A stretch of DNA of 64,000 nucleotides, from assembly GCF_000753865.1 (NCBI RefSeq), contig NZ_JQFW01000015.1, forward strand, positions 140,866 to 204,865. The letters run 5' to 3'. Positions 1 to 8,419 of the stretch are shown one piece after another. The translations under genes were made by a program, and so were the position numbers. Every line of letters starts with the position of its first letter. Position 1 is the stretch's first letter. Source of the stretch: Alteromonas sp. LOR (GTDB taxonomy: Bacteria; Pseudomonadota; Gammaproteobacteria; Enterobacterales; Alteromonadaceae). The notes under the pieces are model-generated. The model saw only the letters and a program-made list of their open reading frames with translations, was not told where the DNA came from and did no database searches.

Positions 1-624
1 TACGTTATTCCAGATGTATCGGTGGCGAAGAAGAACGGTCGCTGGACTGTTGAACTCAACCCCGACAGCTTGCCTAAGCTTGGTGTAAATCAGCAATACG
101 CAGCAATGAGTCGAAAAGCGAAAAACAGCAGTGACTCTCAGTTCATTCGTTCTCATATGCAAGAAGCTAAATGGTTTATAAAGAGTTTAGAGTCTAGAAA
201 CGATACTTTAATGAAAGTGGCTAACTGTATCGTTCAACAGCAAATGGGATTTTTTGAGCACGGACCAGAAATGATGAAACCAATGGTGCTCAATGATGTC
301 GCAGAAATGGTGGATATGCACGAATCCACAATATCGCGAGTAACGACTCAGAAGTATATGCATACGCCGCGCGGTATTTACGAATTGAAGTATTTCTTTT
401 CTAGCCATGTGGCAACTGAGTCTGGCGGCGAGTGTTCGTCAACGGCCATTCGTGCATTAATAAAGAAATTGGTAGCAGCAGAAACGCCAAGCAAACCATT
501 AAGCGATAGCAAAATTGCTTTATTGTTGGCAGAGCAAGGCATAAAAGTCGCTCGGCGGACAATAGCAAAATACCGGGAGTCTTTATCGATACCCCCGTCT
601 AACCAACGCAAAAGCCTTATCTAA
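1..624 (+). CDS. rpoN: RNA polymerase sigma-54 factor RpoN, C-terminal part (5' end outside window)
   Basis: The open frame runs in from base 1 without a start, so the gene is cut by the window edge; 207 codons remain. The visible part is the core-binding end and the DNA-binding domain. It holds a helix-turn-helix stretch ([16 protein letters not shown]) and, about 18 residues from the end, the RpoN box [10 protein letters not shown] near 550-579, which contacts the -24 promoter element. Sigma-54 directs RNA polymerase to promoters that need AAA+ enhancer-binding proteins. The genes that follow (hpf, ptsN, rapZ, ptsO) are its classic neighbours in gammaproteobacteria, all on the same strand with short gaps. 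An internal GTG at 22 is not a real start. Confidence 0.97.
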   Translation, partial: YVIPDVSVAKKNGRWTVELNPDSLPKLGVNQQYAAMSRKAKNSSDSQFIRSHMQEAKWFIKSLESRNDTLMKVANCIVQQQMGFFEHGPEMMKPMVLNDVAEMVDMHESTISRVTTQKYMHTPRGIYELKYFFSSHVATESGGECSSTAIRALIKKLVAAETPSKPLSDSKIALLLAEQGIKVARRTIAKYRESLSIPPSNQRKSLI

Positions 625-652
625 AGGCGTTATATTAAAAGGAAGACGAAAT

Positions 653-940
653 ATGCAAATCAACCTAACTGGTCATCATGTGGAAATCACCGATTCTTTG
701 CGTAATTATGTCGATACGAAGTTTAGTAAACTTGAGCGTCACTTTGATCACATTTCTAATGTGCATGTCATCCTGAACGTAGAAAAAATAAACCAAAAAG
801 CAGAAGCTACGATGCACTTAAGTGGTGCCGAAGTATTTGCATCCTCAGAAAATACCGATATGTATGCGGCGATTGACAGCATGGTTGATAAACTCGACAG
901 GCAGGTGATCAAGCATAAGGAAAAACTGAAAAAGCATTAA
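653..940 (+). CDS. hpf: Ribosome hibernation promoting factor (short HPF / YhbH)
   Basis: A 95-residue protein of the HPF/RaiA family. It begins MQINLTGHHVEIT, the typical opening of the short form, and ends in a lysine-rich tail. Short HPF binds the 30S decoding region in stationary phase and, with RMF, promotes 100S ribosome dimers. There is no long C-terminal dimerisation domain, so this is the short gammaproteobacterial type. A clear ribosome site (GGAAG) lies just before the ATG. It sits 28 bases after rpoN and 13 before ptsN, consistent with one transcript. RaiA is a possible alternative, but the position after rpoN favours HPF. Confidence 0.95.
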   Translation: MQINLTGHHVEITDSLRNYVDTKFSKLERHFDHISNVHVILNVEKINQKAEATMHLSGAEVFASSENTDMYAAIDSMVDKLDRQVIKHKEKLKKH

Positions 941-953
941 TAGATAATTAAGC

Positions 954-1400
954 ATGGATATTAAAGCCATCGTAAGCCTAGACCGCACCGAGTGTGCGGT
1001 TCAGTGCAATAGCAAGAAGCGAATATTAGAAATCATTTCCGATATTGCTGCCCAAGACAATGCCAGCATTGACCAAGTCACCGTGTTGAATAGTCTTCTA
1101 TCTAGAGAGCGGATGGGCAGTACAGGAATAGGTAACGGTATAGCGCTCCCTCATGGTCGTTTAGCGGGTTTAGAACACGTTATGGCCATTATTGTAACCT
1201 GCATTCCAGCGATTAACTTTGACGCCCTCGATGAAAAACCTGTCGATATATTTTTTGCACTGCTTGTGCCTGAAGAACAGACAGAGGGACATTTACAAAC
1301 GTTAGCGACAGTGGCTGGTAAGCTCAGCGACAAAGACACTGTCAAAGCGATACGAAGAGCCAAAACCAACGAAGATATTGTTTCAGCACTTGGCATGTAA
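954..1400 (+). CDS. ptsN: Nitrogen-PTS EIIA protein PtsN
   Basis: A 148-residue EIIA(Ntr) of the fructose/mannitol EIIA fold. The phospho-accepting histidine is His67 in the motif GIALPHGR. PtsN is the final phosphate acceptor of the nitrogen phosphotransferase chain (PtsP, then NPr/PtsO, then PtsN). It does not transport sugar but regulates targets such as potassium transport and stress pathways, as known for the family. Its chain partner ptsO lies two genes downstream, with rapZ between. The start ATG lacks a strong ribosome site and may be translated through the operon. Length is slightly below the 163 residues of E. coli, with no domain missing. Confidence 0.95.
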   Translation: MDIKAIVSLDRTECAVQCNSKKRILEIISDIAAQDNASIDQVTVLNSLLSRERMGSTGIGNGIALPHGRLAGLEHVMAIIVTCIPAINFDALDEKPVDIFFALLVPEEQTEGHLQTLATVAGKLSDKDTVKAIRRAKTNEDIVSALGM

Positions 1401-1460
1401 AGACAGTTTCAAAAGATACATTGACGTTTTCGTCATTTTTTTGTTTAGGGAGAAATATCG

Positions 1461-2303
1461 GTGAAGCTGATCATTATCAGTGGTCGTTCAGGCTCAGGAA
1501 AGTCGGTGGCATTAAGAGCACTGGAAGATTTGGGCTACTATTGTGTCGATAACATTCCCGTCAATTTGCTACCAACGCTCACCCATACTGTTGTGGATGA
1601 ATACGATCAGGTAGCGGTGAGTATCGACGTACGCAATTTACCAAAGAATCCTAACGATTTGGTAGAAATATTAGACTACCTTCCCTCCTCTTGGTCGATG
1701 ACGATTGTTTACATTGACGCCAGTGACGACGTGTTAGTAAAGCGCTTTAGTGAAACTAGACGTTTACACCCTCTAGCAAAATTAAATAAATCGCTCTCTG
1801 AGGCCATAAAGGCAGAATCAACGTTGCTTGGGCCTATTGTTGAGCGTGCTGACCTCTACTTAGACACAGATAAGCTCACTATACATCAGCTGGCCGAAAT
1901 TATTCGAGAGCGGATTTTAGGTAAAAAGAGTTCTCGTTTGGTATTGGTGTTTGAATCTTTTGGCTTTAAGCACGGCATACCGAAAGACGCCGACTATGTA
2001 TTTGACGCTCGTTTCTTACCGAACCCTCACTGGGAGCCTGACTTGCGGCATTTGACGGGTTTAGATGCACCTGTAGAAGTATTTCTTGGCTCACAACCTG
2101 TGGTAACTAAGTTTGTATGGCAAATCCAAAATTTAATTACTACATGGCTGCCTCATCTCGAGCGAAATAATAGAAGTTATGTCACGGTAGCCATTGGTTG
2201 TACGGGTGGTCAGCACCGGTCTGTCTATATTGCGCAGACGTTGTCAAAAACATTCGGTGAAATTCATCCGGATGTGCAGATACGCCACAGAGAGCTAAAT
2301 TAA
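1461..2303 (+). CDS. rapZ: RNase adapter protein RapZ
   Basis: A 280-residue RapZ/YvcJ-family P-loop protein. The Walker A motif GRSGSGKS is at residues 8-15. The conserved C-terminal motif CTGGQHRSV starts at residue 247, in the domain that binds the sRNA GlmZ and glucosamine-6-phosphate in E. coli. RapZ delivers GlmZ to RNase E and so tunes GlmS synthesis and cell-wall precursor supply. The start is GTG at 1461 behind an AGGGAGAA ribosome site; no other start fits the family N-terminus MKLIIISGRSG. It lies 60 bases after ptsN and 34 before ptsO. Whether GlmZ/GlmY exist in this organism cannot be seen here. Confidence 0.96.
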   Translation: MKLIIISGRSGSGKSVALRALEDLGYYCVDNIPVNLLPTLTHTVVDEYDQVAVSIDVRNLPKNPNDLVEILDYLPSSWSMTIVYIDASDDVLVKRFSETRRLHPLAKLNKSLSEAIKAESTLLGPIVERADLYLDTDKLTIHQLAEIIRERILGKKSSRLVLVFESFGFKHGIPKDADYVFDARFLPNPHWEPDLRHLTGLDAPVEVFLGSQPVVTKFVWQIQNLITTWLPHLERNNRSYVTVAIGCTGGQHRSVYIAQTLSKTFGEIHPDVQIRHRELN

Positions 2304-2337
2304 CCACTCGCATTAATAAAAAAGAGCGTAAATACTA

Positions 2338-2610
2338 GTGACTATTGAGAAAACACTCACCATCGTCAATAAACTTGGCCTTCATGCAAGAGCGGCAACC
2401 CAACTGGTGCAGCTTGCGAATCAGTTTGATGCCAAAATAATTCTTGAAAAAGGCGATAAACAGGCCGACGCAAGCAGCGTGCTTGGGTTGATGATGCTTG
2501 AAAGCCATCAGGGTGAGCAGGTTAACGTGATTGTTGAAGGCGATGATGCAGAGGACGCCTTAGCCGCTATTGAAACACTCATTGAAGGACGCTTTAACGA
2601 AGACGAGTAA
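2338..2610 (+). CDS. ptsO: Nitrogen-PTS phosphocarrier NPr (HPr family)
   Basis: A 90-residue HPr-fold protein. The phosphorylated histidine is His16 in NKLGLHARAA. Ser46-Ser47 occupy the regulatory serine region of HPr, in ADASSVLGLMML. NPr passes phosphate from PtsP (EI-Ntr) to PtsN. It starts with GTG at 2338 and is the last gene of the rpoN operon. A hairpin with a 6-bp GC-rich stem (2630-2648) follows, but without a run of T, so termination there is uncertain. The calling as NPr rather than a sugar-PTS HPr rests on genomic position. Confidence 0.94.
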   Translation: MTIEKTLTIVNKLGLHARAATQLVQLANQFDAKIILEKGDKQADASSVLGLMMLESHQGEQVNVIVEGDDAEDALAAIETLIEGRFNEDE

Positions 2611-2654
2611 CCTCGTAGGCCCTCCCATAGGCCAGCTCTCCTCTGGCCACTGGC

Positions 2655-2762
2655 TAAGCGTTTATATAACGTCTTATATAAGCGCTTATGTACGCTCTTA
2701 TGTAAACGCTTATATCACTGATGATATAACTGCCGACAAGACAGCCAACATAACCGCTGACA
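2655..2762. repeat. 12-bp degenerate tandem repeat, about nine units
   Basis: Between ptsO and mgtE the sequence falls into nine consecutive 12-base units of the form TAAGCGCTTATA, starting at 2655, 2667, 2679, 2691, 2703, 2715, 2727, 2739 and 2751. The first five are close copies and the last four are more diverged. In one forward frame the repeat would read as four-residue units such as YITS, YISA, YVRS, YVNA, but the only start for that frame lies inside ptsO and there is no ribosome site, so it is treated as non-coding. The rest of the gap to mgtE (2763-2906) shows no gene and no recognised magnesium riboswitch. Confidence 0.85.
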
Positions 2763-2906
2763 CGTAAAAACTCATTCTAAAACAATGTATTTATCATGAC
2801 ACTGCTAGGGTAAATACGCTATTCTATAAGCTCAATCTATTTGGTCATAGTCTACGGCGTGAAATACGCTTTCTTTGGGCACACTCTTGGTTAGGAATTG
2901 CTTTTC

Positions 2907-4265
2907 ATGGCAGAAGCTCTCGTTTCTAAATATGTACAAACTCAATTGCGAACGCTCAACAATGCGCTGAGTAACGGCCAGTTTGTGTCGGTTAGAAAGC
3001 TCCTTCTTGAACTTCCGCCTTCCGACGTAGCCCACATTTTAGAGTCTAGCCCAAGCCGCACTCGTGACGAGCTATGGGAGTTGATTGACGGCGACTTTCA
3101 CGGCGATATTTTAGAAGAACTGTCCGACGATGTTCGCAACGGCATAATTACTAAAATGCTGCCTGCAAACGTGGTGGACGCGCTTGAGGAAATGGACACC
3201 GATGACTTGGCAGAGACCCTAAGCAGCCTGCCAGAAACTGTCCTCCTCGACATCCTAGACTCCATGGACGCACAAGACCGACTGCGCGCCGAACAAGCAC
3301 TATCTTATGGTGAAGAAACTGCCGGCTTCATCATGAATACCGACACTATCACCTTGCGTCCCGACGTTACTATTGATGTGGTGTTGCGTTATATCCGCCT
3401 CAAGGGCGAGTTGCCGGAAAACACCGATACCTTTTATGTGGTCAATCGCACCGATAACCTCGTGGGTATTGTACCAGTAACACGGCTTCTAACCGCAGAC
3501 ACTAGCGACACAGTCTCTGATGTGATGGATGAAGAGTCAGAAGCTATTCCGGTTAACATGCCAGACGATGAAGTAGCGAGCCTATTTGAACGCTATAACT
3601 GGCTCTCGGCACCTGTTGTTGATGAAAATAATCGCCTCGTCGGGCGAATCACTATTGATGACGTGGTTGATATTATTCGCGAAGACGCCGAACACTCCAT
3701 GATGAGTATGGCGGGTCTAGACGACGATGAAGATACCTTTGCCCCTGTTATGCAAAGTACCAAGAGACGTTCAGTGTGGCTAGCGGTTAACCTAGCCACG
3801 GCATTGATGGCAGCTATGGTGAGCGACTTATTTGAAGCCACATTAAGCGCTTTAGCTGTACTCGCTATTTTAAACACCATTGTACCAAGCATGGGTGGTG
3901 TGGCAGGTAACCAAACCCTGACTCTTGTTATACGCGGTATGGCATTAGGCCACGTCAATGCAAACAACTCCCGCTGGCTGATCAGTAAAGAGATTGCCAT
4001 TGGTGTGCTAAACGGCGTCATTTGGGCGGTATTAATAGCCTCTGTCATCGCACTGTGGAAACAAGACTATATGCTAGGTGTCATCATTGCATTTGCTATG
4101 CTTGTTAATATGATTGCGGCTGCATTAGCCGGCGCAACGCTGCCTATGATAATGAAGCGGCTAAAGATAGACCCTGCACTAGCGGGAAGTGTCATTTTAA
4201 CCACCATCACAGACGTGGTGGGTATTTTTGCATTCCTAGGCACCGCCACATTGTTTTTGGTATAG
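2907..4265 (+). CDS. mgtE: Magnesium transporter MgtE
   Basis: About 452 residues with the full MgtE architecture: a helical MgtE-N domain (about 1-130), a tandem CBS pair (about 135-255), then a membrane domain of about five helices from residue 285 onward. The membrane part carries the family signature IVPSMGGVAGNQTLTL. MgtE is a dimeric Mg2+ channel gated by cytosolic Mg2+ bound at the N and CBS domains. ATG at 2907 is preferred over the TTG at 2898 because AGGAA at 2893 has correct spacing to it. It lies behind the 12-bp repeat tract and before a secreted protein gene (4305), with no strong terminator between. Confidence 0.95.
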   Translation: MAEALVSKYVQTQLRTLNNALSNGQFVSVRKLLLELPPSDVAHILESSPSRTRDELWELIDGDFHGDILEELSDDVRNGIITKMLPANVVDALEEMDTDDLAETLSSLPETVLLDILDSMDAQDRLRAEQALSYGEETAGFIMNTDTITLRPDVTIDVVLRYIRLKGELPENTDTFYVVNRTDNLVGIVPVTRLLTADTSDTVSDVMDEESEAIPVNMPDDEVASLFERYNWLSAPVVDENNRLVGRITIDDVVDIIREDAEHSMMSMAGLDDDEDTFAPVMQSTKRRSVWLAVNLATALMAAMVSDLFEATLSALAVLAILNTIVPSMGGVAGNQTLTLVIRGMALGHVNANNSRWLISKEIAIGVLNGVIWAVLIASVIALWKQDYMLGVIIAFAMLVNMIAAALAGATLPMIMKRLKIDPALAGSVILTTITDVVGIFAFLGTATLFLV

Positions 4266-4304
4266 CGGTAGCAGTAAATTTTCAATCATTCAGGGGGTAT
4301 CTTT

Positions 4305-5033
4305 GTGAAGCACATAATATTAGCCGTTGGTTTACTTATTCCCTTCTTAGTAGCCGCTGGAAACGTTAATTACACGTCAACGCCTATCCACATTGATGGT
4401 GTATCAGAAGATGCTTGGAATAAAGCCACATGGCACGATATGCCCCATTTAATGGATGGAACGCTTCCCACATCAGATAACGACTTTAAAGGCCGCTATC
4501 GATTATTGTGGGATGAAAACTATCTGTATTTGCAGGCGAGTATCAGCGATGATGTGCTGATTGACACTCACCCTAACCCAACTAAGAAATATTGGGATGA
4601 TGATGCGCTAGAGGTATTTATAGACAGCGATGCTTCTGGTGGGAATCACCAATTTAACCATACCGCATTTGCCTACCATATAGGTCTTGATAACCAAGCC
4701 GCCGATTATGGGCCTGACCAAAAACCGCATTTGTATACAGAGCATCTAATTAGCCATTGGCAACGACAAACATCAGCGCCTTATAACATCATCTGGGAAG
4801 TGGCGATTAAACTCTTTCCCAATAGTTATCAAGAAAATGGTAACAACACTCCATTAGTGTTGGATGAACATCGAGTGATTGGCTTCATGCTGGCCTACTG
4901 TGATAATGATGGCAGTGAAGTACGTGAGCATTTTATGGGCTCTCATGAGATACAGCCGGTCAACGGAGACAAAAACCGTGGGTACATAGATGCAGATGTG
5001 TTCGGCAAGATAACTTTGCTACCTAAACAGTAG
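4305..5033 (+). CDS. Secreted carbohydrate-binding family 9-like (CBM9/DOMON-like) protein
   Basis: A 242-residue protein with an N-terminal signal peptide (MKHIILAVGLLIPFLVAAG). The mature part is a single CBM9-like beta-sandwich: opening HIDGVSEDAWNKA, the core strand LLWDENYLYLQASISD, and the tract DDALEVFIDSD are typical of the family. Such domains bind sugars, heme or other ligands outside the cytoplasm; no catalytic residues are evident, so the ligand is unknown. The start is GTG at 4305 with a strong CAGGGGG ribosome site. It follows mgtE by 39 bases and is followed by degenerate repeats and a terminator. Confidence 0.8.
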   Translation: MKHIILAVGLLIPFLVAAGNVNYTSTPIHIDGVSEDAWNKATWHDMPHLMDGTLPTSDNDFKGRYRLLWDENYLYLQASISDDVLIDTHPNPTKKYWDDDALEVFIDSDASGGNHQFNHTAFAYHIGLDNQAADYGPDQKPHLYTEHLISHWQRQTSAPYNIIWEVAIKLFPNSYQENGNNTPLVLDEHRVIGFMLAYCDNDGSEVREHFMGSHEIQPVNGDKNRGYIDADVFGKITLLPKQ

Positions 5034-5045
5034 AGGTGGCTACTT

Positions 5046-5108
5046 ATCGCCTTTGGCAGGCATCGCCTTTAACAGCCTGACCTTTAAAAGCCATCGCCTT
5101 TCAAAAAG
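5046..5108. repeat. Degenerate 16-bp tandem repeat, four units
   Basis: Four units resembling ATCGCCTTTAACAGCC begin at 5046, 5062, 5078 and 5093, directly after the CBM9-like gene and before its terminator. The third unit is one base shorter and diverged. Non-coding as far as can be seen. Confidence 0.6.
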
Positions 5109-5123
5109 AACCGTCTAAAACAA

Positions 5124-5157
5124 AAAAGCCGCAGTATTTTAAAATACTGCGGCTTTT
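5124..5157. terminator. Bidirectional intrinsic terminator between the mgtE side (+) and sspAB (-)
   Basis: A perfect long inverted repeat, AAAAGCCGCAGTATTTT then AAAATACTGCGGCTTTT, flanked by A-run and T-run on both sides. It can stop transcription from the + strand genes and from sspBA on the - strand. Confidence 0.9.
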
Positions 5158-5198
5158 GAATAATTCGACCTATAACCTAGCTGATAATTACGCTTAGG

Positions 5199-5675
5199 CT
5201 ACTTAATGACCTTCAGCGTGGGCTTACCCTTTTTAGGCGGTACAGGCGCGTCGCTTGAGGCAGGAGCATCAGCATCTTCGATAGATGTTGGCCCTGTTTG
5301 TTCTGGCTCACTAGATATAGGCTCTGCTGGCTCCATAGCATCAGAACGTGCTACGTCTTCTTCTGTGGCAAACACAGTACCAGCACCATTCTCACGTGCG
5401 TATATAGCAATTACCGCTTCGCAGGGCATGCTTAGACGACGAGGTTGACCTCCAAAACGCGCTTGAAAAGACAAACCGTTTATATCGAGGTTAAATCCAA
5501 CGCAGGCACTCGGCGATACATTAAGTACAATCTGGCCGTCTTTAACAAATTCTTGCGGAACTTCCACCAATTCGTTTGTTGCATCAACAACAACGTATGG
5601 CGTCATATCGTTATCCACTATCCATTCATAAAAAGCCCTAAGTAGATAGGGCTGGTTTGACGTCATAGATGTCAT
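5199..5675 (-). CDS. sspB: ClpXP protease specificity-enhancing factor SspB
   Basis: A 158-residue SspB. The N-terminal substrate-binding domain is followed by an acidic, Ser/Pro-rich linker (about 110-148) and a short basic-hydrophobic tail, GKPTLKVIK, the conserved ClpX-docking motif (RVVK-like in E. coli). SspB tethers ssrA-tagged peptides and other substrates to ClpXP. The start ATG overlaps the sspA stop by 4 bases, so translation is coupled to the upstream gene. The linker is unstructured and probably variable between strains. Confidence 0.96.
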   Translation of the reverse strand: MTSMTSNQPYLLRAFYEWIVDNDMTPYVVVDATNELVEVPQEFVKDGQIVLNVSPSACVGFNLDINGLSFQARFGGQPRRLSMPCEAVIAIYARENGAGTVFATEEDVARSDAMEPAEPISSEPEQTGPTSIEDADAPASSDAPVPPKKGKPTLKVIK

Positions 5676-6304
5676 AATGGGTTGTGGATCTCGCGCTCTT
5701 GGTCAGTCAAAGATGCTTTGAACGAACTGCGAGAGAAAATACGGTTCATGTAAGTACTGATTTCTTTGCTACCTGTTCCACTAAGCTCGATGCCTAATGC
5801 AGGTAAACGCCATAATAGCGGCGCTAAATAGCAATCTACCAAGCTGAACTCTTCACTCATGAAGTAAGGCATTTCAGCAAAAACAGGTGCTAAAGATAGA
5901 ATAGCTTCACGAAGTTCATTACGTGATGACTCAACATCGCCTTCACCGCGGAAAATGCGTGCAGCTAGTGAATACCAATCTTGCTCGATGCGGTGCATCA
6001 TTAAACGACTAGTACCACGAGACACTGGGTATACCGGCATCAATGGTGGGTGCGGGAAGCGCTCATCAAGGTATTCCATGATGATGTGAGACTTATAAAG
6101 TACGAGTTCACGATCAACAAGAGTGGGTACCGTACCGTATGGGTTTAACTCCAACAGATCTTCAGATAAGTTACTAGGATCTGTGTAGCTGATTTCAACA
6201 CCCACACCTTTTTCTGCCAACACAATACGAACCTGGTGGCTATAAATATCAATTGTGTCAGAGAACAACGTCATGATAGAACGTTTATTCGCGGCTACGG
6301 CCAT
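5672..6304 (-). CDS. sspA: Stringent starvation protein A
   Basis: A 210-residue protein of glutathione-S-transferase fold: thioredoxin-like N-terminal half (LFSDTIDIYSHQVRIVLAEK) and an all-helical C-terminal half. SspA binds RNA polymerase and acts in stationary-phase and acid-stress gene control; it lacks GST activity in E. coli. A GGAGG ribosome site precedes the ATG. It forms the standard sspA-sspB pair, downstream of petABC and separated from it by a terminator at 6366-6396. Confidence 0.96.
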   Translation of the reverse strand: MAVAANKRSIMTLFSDTIDIYSHQVRIVLAEKGVGVEISYTDPSNLSEDLLELNPYGTVPTLVDRELVLYKSHIIMEYLDERFPHPPLMPVYPVSRGTSRLMMHRIEQDWYSLAARIFRGEGDVESSRNELREAILSLAPVFAEMPYFMSEEFSLVDCYLAPLLWRLPALGIELSGTGSKEISTYMNRIFSRSSFKASLTDQEREIHNPL

Positions 6305-6365
6305 TCAATTTCCTCCGTCGAGAAACAAGTTAAAGCTCACTGTTACAATGAGCGAATTACAAATG

Positions 6366-6396
6366 CCAAAAAAGGGGGCGAGAAGCCCCCTTTTGG
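6366..6396 (-). terminator. Intrinsic terminator of petABC
   Basis: A GC-rich stem (GGGGGC/GCCCCC with flanking A:T pairs) and a five-base loop lie just after petC in the - direction, followed by a run of T in the transcript sense. It separates petABC from sspAB. Confidence 0.85.
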
Positions 6397-6418
6397 TATT
6401 ATACATAAATCTGTGCGA

Positions 6419-7153
6419 TTAGTGCACTTCTCGCCAGTAATCTTTCTTCAGCAAGTAAACAAACACAAACAATACGGCAATAAAGATAAGTACCCATTTA
6501 CCGATTTTGTGCGACTCAAGTTTCGCAGGCTCGCCGGTGTACTCCAAAAAGTTCACGATGTCGCCTACGGCTTGATCGTATTCATCCGGAGACATTGAAC
6601 CCGTTCCGTCAGATTTAATACCCACATAGCGCTTAACCATCTCGCCATCTACCATTTGCTCTTCATAGGTACGCGTTGGCGTGCCTTGAAGAGGTTGTAG
6701 AACATGAGGCATACCCACTTCTGGGAAGACAGTGTTGTTAACACCAAACGGTCTGCTTTCGTCCACATAGAATGCACGCAAATAGGTGTATATCCAGTCT
6801 GTACCGCGAACACGAGCGACTAACGTAAGATCAGGTGGCGCAGCACCAAACCACTGTGCTGCGGCATCTTCAGGCATAGCGCGTGTCATGTAATCAGACA
6901 CTTTATCGCCTGTGAACTGCAGATACTGTTCGCCTAGTTCGTCTGGAATACCCAAATCAGTGAATGAACGCTGGTAGCGTTGATACTTCATTGAGTGACA
7001 GCCTGAACAGAAGTTCATGAACAACTGAGCACCGCGTTGTAGTGACGCCTTATCTGACAAGTCAATCGGCGCTTCGTCTAGATGCACGTTTCCACCTGCC
7101 GCCATCGCGACGCCAGGTAGAAAGAATGCTAAAAAGCACATCATTTTTTTCAT
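6419..7153 (-). CDS. petC: Ubiquinol-cytochrome c reductase, cytochrome c1 subunit
   Basis: A 244-residue cytochrome c1. A signal peptide (MKKMMCFLAFFLPGVAMA) leads to a periplasmic heme domain with the c-type heme motif CSGCH (Cys49, Cys52, His53). A single C-terminal transmembrane anchor (WVLIFIAVLFVFVYLL) is followed by a short basic cytoplasmic tail. It receives electrons from the Rieske protein and passes them to soluble cytochrome c. The start overlaps the petB stop by 4 bases (ATGA), so the two are translationally coupled. Confidence 0.97.
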   Translation of the reverse strand: MKKMMCFLAFFLPGVAMAAGGNVHLDEAPIDLSDKASLQRGAQLFMNFCSGCHSMKYQRYQRSFTDLGIPDELGEQYLQFTGDKVSDYMTRAMPEDAAAQWFGAAPPDLTLVARVRGTDWIYTYLRAFYVDESRPFGVNNTVFPEVGMPHVLQPLQGTPTRTYEEQMVDGEMVKRYVGIKSDGTGSMSPDEYDQAVGDIVNFLEYTGEPAKLESHKIGKWVLIFIAVLFVFVYLLKKDYWREVH

Positions 7154-8415
7154 TTAGGAATCCTCTCTGGCACAGGTTTAGTATTTTCGTTTTTGCTGTA
7201 CAAGAACAATGCAATGAAGAAACCAAAGTACATGATTGTAGCAACCTGTGACGCAATGATTTTCCAGTTCTCTTGTGGCGTACCACCTAGGTAACCTAGG
7301 AAGATAAACACAATCGCGAACACGATAAGGTTCACTTTGTGTAAACCACAACGATAGCGCCATGATTTAACGCGACCACGGTCTACCCAAGGCATTGCGA
7401 ACAATGCAGCAATAGCGCCAAACATAGCAAGTACACCAAACAGTTTGTCAGGTACTGCTTTCAAAATTGCATAGAATGGCGTGAAGTACCACACTGGGAA
7501 TATATGCTCTGGTGTTTTCAGAGGATTAGCAATTTCAAAATTAGGGTGTTCAAGGAACTTACCGCCCATTTCAGGCGCGAAGAACAATACGTAAGTAAAT
7601 AGTGCCAAGAATACACAGAATGCCACTAAGTCTTTCAACACAATGTGAGGGAAGAACGGTAGAACATCGTCAGCAATGTCGTATTTGCTCGTGTAGTACT
7701 CGTGAATTTTGTACTTCGTTTTCTCTGACTCTGGCAGTGAGCCTTTCTTGTGCTTAATGGCTACGCCATCCGGGTTGTTAGAACCCACTTCGTGAAGTGC
7801 AATAATGTGCAAGAACACAAGTATTACGATTACTAATGGCAATGCAATAACGTGCAGGGCAAAGAATCGGTTTAGCGTGGCGCCTGAGATAACATAGTCG
7901 CCCTGTAACCAAATAACGAGGTCAGGACCCACTACCGGAATGGCACCGAATAATGAAACGATTACCTGAGCACCCCAGTAAGACATTTGTCCCCATGGAA
8001 GTACATAGCCCATGAAGGCTTCAGCCATCAATGCAAGATAAATAAACATACCAAACACCCACAGTAGCTCACGTGGCTTTTGATACGAACCGTATATCAT
8101 TCCTCGGAACATGTGCATGTAAACAACAATAAAGAACGCTGACGCGCCTGTACTGTGCATATAACGGATTATCCATCCGTAATCGATTTCACGCATGATG
8201 TATTCAACAGAAGCGAAAGCGCCCTCTGCTGAAGGTACAAAGTTCATGGTTAGCCAAATACCAGTAATTATTTGGTTGACCAGAACGATAGTTGCTAAAA
8301 ACCCAAACACATACCAAAAGTTCATGTTTTTTGGCGCTGGGTATTGAATAGCGTGCATGTTTGCAACGCGCATCACCGGGATGCGGTCTTCAATCCAACC
8401 TAGAAAAGCGTTCAT
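7150..8415 (-). CDS. petB: Ubiquinol-cytochrome c reductase, cytochrome b subunit
   Basis: About 421 residues, the size of bacterial cytochrome b, with eight expected membrane helices. The family quinol-site motif PEW appears as PVW in the tract IFPVWYFTPFYAIL. Heme-ligand histidines lie in the second and fourth helices (for example MHSTGASAFFIVVYMHMFRG). It carries the two b hemes and the Qo/Qi sites of complex III. ATG at 8415 (MNAFLGWIEDRIPV) is chosen over an upstream in-frame start at 8463 because the latter would lie inside petA and a GGAGG site precedes 8415. The PVW in place of PEW is worth noting but was read by eye. Confidence 0.96.
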   Translation of the reverse strand: MNAFLGWIEDRIPVMRVANMHAIQYPAPKNMNFWYVFGFLATIVLVNQIITGIWLTMNFVPSAEGAFASVEYIMREIDYGWIIRYMHSTGASAFFIVVYMHMFRGMIYGSYQKPRELLWVFGMFIYLALMAEAFMGYVLPWGQMSYWGAQVIVSLFGAIPVVGPDLVIWLQGDYVISGATLNRFFALHVIALPLVIVILVFLHIIALHEVGSNNPDGVAIKHKKGSLPESEKTKYKIHEYYTSKYDIADDVLPFFPHIVLKDLVAFCVFLALFTYVLFFAPEMGGKFLEHPNFEIANPLKTPEHIFPVWYFTPFYAILKAVPDKLFGVLAMFGAIAALFAMPWVDRGRVKSWRYRCGLHKVNLIVFAIVFIFLGYLGGTPQENWKIIASQVATIMYFGFFIALFLYSKNENTKPVPERIPK

Positions 8416-8419
8416 ATAA

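Noticed and set aside
2570..2767. A 65-residue frame reading YITSYISAYV-like repeats across the 12-bp minisatellite
   Set aside because: Its start lies inside ptsO with no ribosome site, and the repetition is explained by the DNA repeat.
2763..2906. A magnesium-sensing riboswitch before mgtE
   Set aside because: The gap is short, partly taken by the repeat tract, and shows no recognisable M-box structure.
3593..4048. A 151-residue antisense frame inside mgtE
   Set aside because: Lies wholly opposite a well-supported gene and has no family resemblance or ribosome site.
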